15,016 bases of DNA, taken from assembly GCA_964541375.1 (NCBI GenBank), contig CAZIPT010000059.1, positions 1-15,016 on the forward strand, in the 5' to 3' direction. The notes beneath the pieces are model-generated. The model saw only the letters and a program-made list of their open reading frames with translations. It was not told the DNA's origin and did not search any database. Below are positions 1 to 6,085 of this stretch, piece by piece (positions within the stretch are counted from its first letter, which is position 1; each line of letters opens with the position of its first letter). Source of the stretch: JBAXEO01 sp964541375. GTDB taxonomy: Bacteria > Actinomycetota > Coriobacteriia > Anaerosomatales > JAAXUF01. The translations under genes and the position numbers were made by a program.

Positions 1-132
1 GGTCACCGAACCCAGATGCCCGGTCACCTTGAGTCCGCGGGCCTTGAGAAGCCTGCCGAGCGAAGCCGCGGTGATTCCCTTGCCGAGCGAGGATACGACG
101 CCCCCGGTCACGAAGATGTGCTTTGTCGCCAT
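1..132 (-). CDS. pyrG: CTP synthase, N-terminal fragment (runs off the window edge)
   Basis: CTP synthase makes CTP from UTP, ATP and glutamine in the cytoplasm. The 44 visible codons begin at an ATG (complement of 130-132) and read MATKHIFVTGGVVSSLGKGI, then an AASLGRLLKARGLKVT stretch. This is the diagnostic start of the synthetase domain with its P-loop-like GGVVSSLGKG. The family normally continues with IQK(F/L)DPYxNVDPG. Here the last seven codons read GHLGSVT instead, and the change starts exactly after a GGTGACC heptamer that recurs 21 bp on at the window edge. This may be a contig-end artefact or an in-frame insertion. A weak Shine-Dalgarno (GGGA) lies 8 nt upstream. The gene follows the MraY-like gene on the same strand after 77 bp, and in mycobacteria pyrG directly follows the steB homologue. 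Identity is certain; the terminal codons are doubtful. Confidence 0.92.
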   Translation of the reverse strand, partial: MATKHIFVTGGVVSSLGKGITAASLGRLLKARGLKVTGHLGSVT

Positions 133-190
133 GAGTCTGGTCCCAACTCCCTGATCTGTGCCGACAGTGTCTTTGGTGCGGCCGCCTACG

Positions 191-196
191 ATTCTA
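191..196 (-). promoter_or_regulatory. Possible -10 element upstream of pyrG
   Basis: The minus strand reads TAGAAT here, about 58 bp before the pyrG ATG, in the 77-bp gap (133-209) after the MraY-like gene. No convincing -35 is present at 16-18 bp. A GAATCGT heptamer is repeated directly in the same stretch. No terminator hairpin with a T-run is visible in the gap, so pyrG could also be read from the upstream unit. Confidence 0.25.
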
Positions 197-209
197 GCGG
201 TCGCACGAT

Positions 210-1151
210 TCAGATGGGGTGCGAGTTTTCCTTCTTCCGGCCCAAACCGTCGAGCCAGCGCAGAAACGGTGTCTTATCGATCACCGTGGAGAACGAGATC
301 CTCTCGGACAGAAGGTTCAAAACGAGCGCGAAGACCACGTAGCCCGCGAGCGCCCACCACCACGCCACGAGCGCGTTCGCCAGTACCCATCCCACGAACA
401 CGCCGGCGGCGTTGGCACCCGCATCCCCGAGCATGCCCCGCTCGCCGACGTCGAAGCCCCAGACAGCCACCACGGGGCCGAACGTGGCGAGCGCGAGTAG
501 CGGCACGATGCTCCAGCCGGACGACAGTCCGATCAGAACGCAACCCACAGCGCCAAGCAGCGAGTAGACCTTCAGCGCCCGGCCCGGCCTGAGGTCCGTG
601 AGGTTGATCAGGTTCGCGGTGAGCGCGATAGCCAGCACCTGCAGCGCCCACTCCCCCACTACGATCCAGATCGGCGTATCGACCGAACCGAAGTCGGGGG
701 CGAGCGAAAGCGCAGCGAGCAAGCCGATGCCTATGAGCTTGAGAGCCCCCGTGGTCAGGCGGCCGTGGAACAGCGCCGAGAGGTGCCCTCGATAGCCCTT
801 CTCGGCGGCGGATCCGAAGGTGTCGTCGGCCATTCCCAGCACAAGCGCGCCGATCACCAGCAAGAACGGCAGTCCGTCGATCGCGAACTCGGCGAAGATG
901 GGGACACCCTCCGCCGACCAGAGCGCGGCGTAGATGGAGTCGATGAAGCTGACCGCCATGAGGGAGAGCGCCCAGACGATCCACACCAGGCCGAGACCGA
1001 CCACGACCGGGTGGCCGCGGTAGTTCTCGGCGAGGCCCCGCCCGGACGCCTGGAGTGCAGGTACGAGCGCCCGCATCGCGAGCCACGGTATGGCGACGGC
1101 GCCTACCACGAGCAGCGCGATGGAAGCGGCATAGGCGATGGACTCGGTCAC
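210..1151 (-). CDS. MraY/WecA-like integral membrane phosphosugar transferase (GT4-type)
   Basis: A 313-aa, almost wholly hydrophobic protein with about nine to ten membrane segments. It has the motif order of the polyprenyl-phosphate N-acetylhexosamine-1-phosphate transferase superfamily: GMADDTFGS (paired Asp in a cytoplasmic loop), then ANLINLTDLRPG (the NxxNxxD motif), then MLGDAGANAAG (the GDxG motif). Such enzymes move a phosphosugar from a UDP-sugar to a lipid phosphate, starting a lipid-linked glycan. The C-terminal histidine-rich motif typical of MraY is not seen, so it is unlikely to be MraY itself and its substrate is unknown. The GTG start (1149-1151) overlaps the TGA of the upstream gene by 4 bp (GTGA), with a GAGGAG ribosome site 5 nt before it, so translation is probably coupled. 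A longer open frame upstream is a shadow of the neighbouring gene and was not used. Confidence 0.8.
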   Translation of the reverse strand: MTESIAYAASIALLVVGAVAIPWLAMRALVPALQASGRGLAENYRGHPVVVGLGLVWIVWALSLMAVSFIDSIYAALWSAEGVPIFAEFAIDGLPFLLVIGALVLGMADDTFGSAAEKGYRGHLSALFHGRLTTGALKLIGIGLLAALSLAPDFGSVDTPIWIVVGEWALQVLAIALTANLINLTDLRPGRALKVYSLLGAVGCVLIGLSSGWSIVPLLALATFGPVVAVWGFDVGERGMLGDAGANAAGVFVGWVLANALVAWWWALAGYVVFALVLNLLSERISFSTVIDKTPFLRWLDGLGRKKENSHPI

Positions 1152-3460
1152 ATCTTCTCCTCGGCGTTCGAGTGGCCGAGTCGCGCGAGCATGAGCCACG
1201 CGAGCCCGAGTCCGGTGTACAGCATGATCAGTGACGGTATGACGATTCCCGAATCCTCCGTCAGAAGCGCGATGCCGCCGGCGACCAGAGTCGCGATGAT
1301 CGCAGCCGCGAAACCCGGGTTCTCGGCGGAGATCTGCGGAAATCCACTCGCCGACCGGAAACGCGCGAAGCCGAGGAAGGCCAGCACGGCGACGAGGATC
1401 CAGGACCAGTCCGTTGATGTCAGCACTCGGAGATTCGTCGCGGCCTTGCGCGCCACGATCGACCAGATCTGTGTAAGGCCGCCCTGCTCGGCGCTGGAGA
1501 TGGCACGACCGAGGTGTGTTTGCTGCCCGCCCCCGAACAGGTCTATCGCCGAGAACGCGCCGATCACCAGGATCACGAGTGCGAGCACGACCAGGGCACT
1601 CCGTGCGCCGAACTTCTGACCGTTCATCAGCATCCAGGCGCAGGCGAACCCCGCGAGCGCCCACACGGCGGTGCCGACGTTGGCGCCCAAGAACGGCGCA
1701 GCGGCAACCCCTACGACGACGAATCCCAGTATCGGGATGCCCCACCGCCGCCCGAGCGAACTGAAACGGGCATCTGGCCACTGATCGAGCAGCATGGCGG
1801 CCCCCACGACTGACGCGCCGAAGAGCAGCGCCGCCGCCTCATTACCGATGCCGTAGAAGCGGGCGGCCAGGAGCGGCGAGTAGCTGAAGAACCCGACCGC
1901 CGAGAAGGGCGCCCCGACAGACTGGTCGAGCAGCAGAACGCCGGTGAGCCCGAGACAGAGCCCGGCCACGGGCACGCGAAGCGGGAAGTAGCGCCACACG
2001 AGGAGCGACGCGGCCCAAAGCACCACTGCCGTCCCGAGGAGAGAAGCGACGGCGACTTGGGGGCTGCTCGGCAGTGGCGTCGGGAGGAACATCAGCCACC
2101 CGGCGAGCGGGAAGCAAAGCGCCAGCAGCAGGAGCGCCTGAAGGAACCGCGCGGCGCGATGCACGGTCGCAACGGACCAGGATGCGACCTGGCTGATCAC
2201 CAAAGCAGCGCCGCCAAGCAACAACACGACGAATCCGATGTAGGCGTCGAGCACGCCCGACTTCGGTGCGTCGATGGCGACCGCGGCTGTGCTCAGCCGA
2301 GCGAGGTGCGTGCGCTTCTCGGCGAGCGCGTTAGGCGCCGCGACGGGCACCATCGGATCGCCGAGCACGGCGACCGGACGAGGGATTCCCATCGCCTCGA
2401 TGGCCGTCGCTGTGACGTCCGCATTGGTCACCACGCCGACACGGTGAGTGGACGCCGACGTGAGATACCCGCCCCAGCCCTGCCCCGACACGATCACCGG
2501 ACCCAGCCCAGCGGGTATTCCCTCGGCCGTGGAGTACAACGATTGTGAGACGACGATCAGCACGCCGTCGGGACCCGAGCGCTTCTCAGCCATTCCGACG
2601 ACGCGGTCAAGCGTGCGCAGAGCCGCGGACCACTGCGCGTCGCGGACCTCGGGCGTCACCATCCCGGCGAATCGCCGCGCGCGCACAGGGTCACCGGCGT
2701 CGAGCACCACGAGCGAAGGCCCCTTGTGGCCCTTGGCGTAGTTGTCGGCGCGCCGGTAGACATCTTCGAACCGCTCGAGGTCGGTCGCGACCCCGTTTGG
2801 GGCGGAAGGCGAACTCCTGAGGAGGTCGGTCGACACATCTCCGTAGCGGACAAGGCCGCGGATGTCGGCTGCGGCAACCGCCGCCGGTCGTGCCGGCTTC
2901 GCCTGACCCGCGCCGGTCCACGAGTCCGAGTTGCCCACCGCCGCGGTCAGTCCGTTGGCGTCGCGAACCGCCTGACCGAGCGAGCCCACCACGATGTCGG
3001 CTCCCTTCGCGTCATTGACCTGTTGCGTCGCGGGCAGGCCAAGGTACGCAATCTGCGCACCGTTCATGCCGTCGCCGAAGACCGTGCGGTAGATGTCCTC
3101 GGCGGTCTGATTGCCAGCCACCGTCTCGGTCGCGTTGTACGCCGCGGCTGCCGAGAACTCAGGCTGTGCCCACGCACCCGCCGAGAGCCCGAGCGCGCTC
3201 TCTACGGGCGACGCCGGCTGGCCCGGCTCGCGCATTCGGCTTCGGGCGTTCACGGAGCCGACGGCGCCCTTCTCGGCGAGGCGCCAGAGGTTTGGGGTCG
3301 AGGTCGCGGTGACGTCGGCCCACGTGAGGTAGGGAGCGAGCACGATGGTGACGTGCTGCGCCGAGGGAGTCGAAGTTGACGCGACGGCGCGAGGAGCGTC
3401 GACCAGACCTGCCACGGCCAACGTGGCGATCAGCGCGACTATCGGCCAGGCTCGCGTCAT
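1148..3460 (-). CDS. Exported alkaline-phosphatase-like protein fused to a multi-pass membrane domain
   Basis: 770 aa. Residues 1-28 are a signal peptide or N-terminal anchor (MTRAWPIVALIATLAVAGLV, then APRAVAS). Residues 35-370 resemble the alkaline phosphatase/sulfatase fold seen in uncharacterised actinobacterial membrane proteins: IVLAPYLTWADV at 39-50, TPNLWRLAEKGAVGSVNARS at 55-74, and a late STHRVGVVTNADVTATAIEAM stretch near 337-357. The usual metal-binding Asp of the first strand and the late DH pair are not apparent, so it may be catalytically inactive. Residues 405-765 hold about ten to eleven membrane helices with polar motifs RFYGIGNE (534-541), GANVGT (592-597), THLGR (648-652) and EDSGIVIP (735-742). 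The ATG at 3458-3460 has GGAG 8 nt upstream; the longer open frame to 3661 was rejected because of this site and the signal peptide. It is first in a unit with the MraY-like gene. Function unknown; an envelope role is inferred. Confidence 0.8.
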   Translation of the reverse strand: MTRAWPIVALIATLAVAGLVDAPRAVASTSTPSAQHVTIVLAPYLTWADVTATSTPNLWRLAEKGAVGSVNARSRMREPGQPASPVESALGLSAGAWAQPEFSAAAAYNATETVAGNQTAEDIYRTVFGDGMNGAQIAYLGLPATQQVNDAKGADIVVGSLGQAVRDANGLTAAVGNSDSWTGAGQAKPARPAAVAAADIRGLVRYGDVSTDLLRSSPSAPNGVATDLERFEDVYRRADNYAKGHKGPSLVVLDAGDPVRARRFAGMVTPEVRDAQWSAALRTLDRVVGMAEKRSGPDGVLIVVSQSLYSTAEGIPAGLGPVIVSGQGWGGYLTSASTHRVGVVTNADVTATAIEAMGIPRPVAVLGDPMVPVAAPNALAEKRTHLARLSTAAVAIDAPKSGVLDAYIGFVVLLLGGAALVISQVASWSVATVHRAARFLQALLLLALCFPLAGWLMFLPTPLPSSPQVAVASLLGTAVVLWAASLLVWRYFPLRVPVAGLCLGLTGVLLLDQSVGAPFSAVGFFSYSPLLAARFYGIGNEAAALLFGASVVGAAMLLDQWPDARFSSLGRRWGIPILGFVVVGVAAAPFLGANVGTAVWALAGFACAWMLMNGQKFGARSALVVLALVILVIGAFSAIDLFGGGQQTHLGRAISSAEQGGLTQIWSIVARKAATNLRVLTSTDWSWILVAVLAFLGFARFRSASGFPQISAENPGFAAAIIATLVAGGIALLTEDSGIVIPSLIMLYTGLGLAWLMLARLGHSNAEEKM

Positions 3461-3541
3461 GCACCGCTCCAAGTCGGCGCGCGTGGCACGGCTGCGCCCA
3501 CGCCCGTCGCTTCGGTTCGTCAGGGGATTGTGCGAACGGAG

Positions 3542-3576
3542 TGCGCGGAACCGCGCATCCCGGGCGTCAGCGCCCG
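3542..3576. repeat. Two tandem perfect inverted repeats in the divergent control region
   Basis: At 3542-3557 the sequence is TGCGCGGAACCGCGCA, a 7-bp perfect stem around AA. At 3561-3576 it is CGGGCGTCAGCGCCCG, a 6-bp stem around TCAG. The two are 3 bp apart. They lie just downstream of the proposed minus-strand -10 element (3582-3587), so they could be operator sites or hairpins in the 5' leader of the phosphatase-like gene. Neither is followed by a T-run on either strand, which argues against an intrinsic terminator. Confidence 0.5.
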
Positions 3577-3581
3577 TGCAG

Positions 3582-3597
3582 AGTATACCGAAAACGG
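3582..3597 (-). promoter_or_regulatory. Probable promoter of the phosphatase-like/MraY-like unit
   Basis: The minus strand reads CCGTTTTCGGTATACT. It ends in TATACT, a near-consensus -10 box, about 115 nt before the ATG at 3460. No clear TTGACA-like -35 is found. The whole 16-mer nearly matches the plus-strand element at 3674-3688 (one T fewer, one transition), which supports both as promoter elements of the same kind. The assignment is from pattern only. Confidence 0.45.
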
Positions 3598-3673
3598 GGC
3601 CCGCCATCGCTGAGAAAGCGATGCGCTTGCGGCCGCCCGCCCGGTGTTGACCTTCTGGCACCGTCCTGAAGCT

Positions 3674-3688
3674 CCGTTTCGGTACACT
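3674..3688 (+). promoter_or_regulatory. Probable promoter of the murJ-GT2 unit
   Basis: The plus strand reads CCGTTTCGGTACACT, ending in TACACT as a plausible -10 box. It lies about 73 nt before the proposed murJ start at 3761. It almost duplicates the minus-strand element at 3582-3597. A TTGACC at 3647-3652 is too far upstream (30 bp) to serve as its -35. Between here and murJ the octamer CGTCACGA occurs twice (3716-3723 and 3738-3745), 22 bp apart; this may be chance. Confidence 0.4.
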
Positions 3689-3743
3689 TGTGACATCACC
3701 TCAAGGTCCGCACCGCGTCACGACTTTGCGCGCCAGCCGTCAC

Positions 3744-3753
3744 GAGAGAAGGA
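3744..3753 (+). promoter_or_regulatory. Ribosome binding site that points to an ATC start for murJ
   Basis: GAGAGAAGGA is the strongest Shine-Dalgarno match in the region. Its AAGGA ends 7 nt before ATC at 3761-3763, the ideal distance. The nearest in-frame ATG codons (3794 and 3797) are about 40 nt away, and the nearest upstream start (GTG 3644) is about 100 nt before it. Confidence 0.65.
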
Positions 3754-3760
3754 CTCCGCC

Positions 3761-5380
3761 ATCAGCAAACCCTCCATCGCCCGATCGGCTGCGATGATGT
3801 CCACCGCCACGACGCTCTCGCGCGTGAGCGGCTTCTTGCGGATGTGGGCGACGGCATACGCGCTGGGTGCCACCGGCCTGATGTCGGCGTACAGCGTAGC
3901 CAACAACATCCCCAACATGATCTTCGAACTGGCTGCGGGCGGAATCATCTCGTCCCTGTTCATCCCCACGTTCATGGAGCTCCGCGAGACCAAGGACGAG
4001 GAGACCGCTTGGCGGTTCACGAGCCACGTCTTCAACCTCACGGTGTTGGTGCTCGGGCTCGTGGGCGTGATCGGAACACTGTTCCCGGCGCCCTTCGTCT
4101 GGACCCAGACATTCCGGATGCCCGCGAACCAGTCCGTTGCCGTCGTCACCGCAGCAACCTTCTTCTTCAGGTTCTTCGCGATCCAGGTGGTGTTGTACGG
4201 GGCGGGGTCGGTCATCTCGGCGGTTCTGAACTCGCAGCGGAAGTACTTCTGGCCGGCGGTCGGCCCGATCTTCAACAACGTCGTGGCTATCGCGACGATG
4301 ATCGCGTTCGTGGCACTCAGAGGGAACTTCGGCGTGGCCATGGTGGTTCTGGCGGCAGGGACCACACTTGCGGTGTTCGTGATGTTCGCTGTACAGGTGC
4401 CCGCGCTGCTCAAGAGCGGCTGGCGTCACAGTTGGGGACTGGGCCTCCATGATCCCGCGCTTCGCCGCATGCTATGGCTCGCGGTACCAACCGTCATCTA
4501 CGTCGTGACCAACCTGGTAGCGGTCTCATTCAGGAATGCCTCGGCATTTGCGGTACCGGGCCTCAACGGCAGCGGTCCTTCGATCCTCACCTACGCCTGG
4601 ATCTTCTACCAGCTTCCCTACGGAATCCTCGCGGTCGCGCTCGCCACTGCCGTCTTCACGGAACTGGCCGATGCGGCGGGTCGCCAGGACAACGATGAGT
4701 TCAAGTCCACGTTCTTGCGAGGACTGCGCACGACCGGAGTCCTGATGCTGCCCACGTCGGCGCTGCTCATCGCCCTGGCGACCCCACTGGTATCGCTCTA
4801 TCGGGTCGGCGCCTTCGCCGAGTCGGACGTGCCGTTGGTGGTCGGCGCGCTGCGCTGGTGGGCATCCGGGCTCATCTTCTACGCCAGTACGATGTTTCTG
4901 CTGCGCACCTTCTACTCGCTCAAGGACACCCGCACCCCGATGAGCGTCAACCTTGGGCTCACGGTGGTCCAGGTCGGTCTGTACGTGGTCCTGTCCACCG
5001 GCATCGGCGCATGGCCGGGTCTGGGCATCAACGGCCTTCCCATCGCCGATGTGGTGTTCTTCGCGTTGAGCTCGATCACGCTCTCGATCCTGCTCCGCCG
5101 ACGGATTGGGGGCTACGACCTCCGGGGTGTCGGTTCCGTGTTCGCACGGATGGTCGTCGCATCAGTAGTGGCCGCCGCGGCCGCGTGGGCTGTGACGCTG
5201 CTGCTCGCTCCCCTTGTCGGCGGCATCATCGGTTCCCTGGTGCAGGTGGCGGCGGGTGGTGTCGTGGGGCTCGCGATAGCCGTTTCCCTCGGCAGGCTTC
5301 TGGGCGTACAGGAAGTCGCGACCGCGATGGCCGCCGTCGGACGGCTCGCGAGTCGATCTCGCGGCCGGGGCGGCGAGTAG
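3761..5380 (+). CDS. murJ: Lipid II flippase MurJ (MviN family), probable ATC start
   Basis: MurJ flips the peptidoglycan precursor lipid II across the cytoplasmic membrane. The product is 539 aa from ATC 3761, within the family's usual 500-550, with the MATE-like series of about 14 hydrophobic helices. The N-terminal family signature is clear: ATTLSRVSGFLRMWATAYAL, then NNIPNMIFELAAGGIISSLF and IPTFMEL. The C-terminus is a short basic cytoplasmic tail (SRSRGRGGE). Starting at ATC gives an N-terminus of (M)SKPSIARSAAMMSTATTLSR, as expected for actinobacterial MurJ, and places the Shine-Dalgarno correctly. ATG 3794 is the conservative alternative (528 aa). GTG 3644 would add 39 polar residues and overlap the promoter. 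It is the first gene of a plus-strand unit with the glycosyltransferase 2 bp downstream. Family identity is very secure; the exact start is not. Confidence 0.93.
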   Translation: MSKPSIARSAAMMSTATTLSRVSGFLRMWATAYALGATGLMSAYSVANNIPNMIFELAAGGIISSLFIPTFMELRETKDEETAWRFTSHVFNLTVLVLGLVGVIGTLFPAPFVWTQTFRMPANQSVAVVTAATFFFRFFAIQVVLYGAGSVISAVLNSQRKYFWPAVGPIFNNVVAIATMIAFVALRGNFGVAMVVLAAGTTLAVFVMFAVQVPALLKSGWRHSWGLGLHDPALRRMLWLAVPTVIYVVTNLVAVSFRNASAFAVPGLNGSGPSILTYAWIFYQLPYGILAVALATAVFTELADAAGRQDNDEFKSTFLRGLRTTGVLMLPTSALLIALATPLVSLYRVGAFAESDVPLVVGALRWWASGLIFYASTMFLLRTFYSLKDTRTPMSVNLGLTVVQVGLYVVLSTGIGAWPGLGINGLPIADVVFFALSSITLSILLRRRIGGYDLRGVGSVFARMVVASVVAAAAAWAVTLLLAPLVGGIIGSLVQVAAGGVVGLAIAVSLGRLLGVQEVATAMAAVGRLASRSRGRGGE

Positions 5381-5382
5381 GC

Positions 5383-6081
5383 GTGCAGATCACGGTCCTC
5401 ATCCCCGCGCGCGACGAGGCGGCATCGATTGCGGCGACCGTGGGTGCCGCGCTGACCATCCCGGGCGTGACGCGAGTCATCGTCATCGACGACGGGTCGC
5501 TCGACGACACCGACCAGATCGCCGAGAAGGCCGGTGCCAAGGTGGTACGCCTTCACGGCTCGCACGGCAAGGGCGCCGCTCTTGAGGTCGGCGCAAAGCG
5601 CTGCGAGGACGCCGATGTGATTGTGCTGCTCGACGGGGATCTCGGCGCCACCGCATCTCAGGGGGCGCTCCTAGCGGCGCCGCTCCTCGCAGGTACTGCC
5701 GACATGGCGATCGCCACCTTCCCGCGCCCCGCCTCCAAAGCGGGATTCGGCCTCGTGAAGAGCCTCGCCCGCTTCGGGATCCGCCGGCTCGGCGGCGACT
5801 TTGCCGCCACCGCACCCCTCTCGGGACAGCGGGCCCTGACCAGAGAGTGCCTTGCGACGGTCCGGCCCTTCTCGGCGGGCTACGGTGTCGAGGTGGGGCT
5901 GACCGTCCGGGCCCTGCGGGCCGGGTTCAGGCTCGTCGAGATCGAGACGACGATGTCGCACGCGGCCACGGGGCGCAACCTGAGCGGATTCGTCCACCGT
6001 GGCCGCCAGTTCGTGCACGTGTCGCTCGCGCTCCTTCAGCTCTGGCGCGAGAAGCCGCTGATCCGCCGAGAGAGCTCGTAG
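5383..6081 (+). CDS. Family 2 glycosyltransferase, soluble GT-A fold
   Basis: 232 aa with no membrane segment, so probably a cytoplasmic or membrane-associated enzyme that transfers a sugar from a nucleotide donor. The GT-A signatures are in order: TVLIPARDEAASI (4-16), VIDDGSLDDT (34-43), HGKGAAL (61-67) and the DxD metal-binding motif LLDGDLG (82-88). These are followed by LSGQRALTRE (146-155), YGVEVGLT (167-174) and HAATGRNLSGFVHRGRQF (193-210). The pattern is closest to GpgS-like and dolichyl-phosphate-sugar synthase-like GT2 enzymes, but it lacks the membrane helices of ArnC/DPM-type proteins; donor and acceptor are unknown. GTG 5383 is chosen because it lies 2 bp after the murJ stop and gives the family N-terminus at once. 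Cotranscription with murJ suggests an envelope glycan role. It converges with steB, with only 4 bp between stop codons. Confidence 0.85.
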   Translation: MQITVLIPARDEAASIAATVGAALTIPGVTRVIVIDDGSLDDTDQIAEKAGAKVVRLHGSHGKGAALEVGAKRCEDADVIVLLDGDLGATASQGALLAAPLLAGTADMAIATFPRPASKAGFGLVKSLARFGIRRLGGDFAATAPLSGQRALTRECLATVRPFSAGYGVEVGLTVRALRAGFRLVEIETTMSHAATGRNLSGFVHRGRQFVHVSLALLQLWREKPLIRRESS

Positions 6082-6085
6082 GACC

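Noticed and set aside
1152..1781. N-terminal extension of the MraY-like protein by 210 codons
   Set aside because: Arg-rich shadow of the upstream membrane gene; a GTGA overlap and GAGGAG site mark the true start at 1151.
3647..3652. TTGACC as a -35 box for murJ
   Set aside because: No -10-like hexamer at 15-19 bp; the plausible TACACT is 30 bp away.
3644..3760. Longer murJ starting at GTG 3644
   Set aside because: It would add 39 polar residues with no family match, it overlaps the proposed promoter at 3674-3688, and it ignores the strong ribosome site at 3744-3753.
3718..4450. Two overlapping minus-strand frames of about 230 aa opposite murJ
   Set aside because: No domain, no start signals, and the murJ frame is fully explained by its family.
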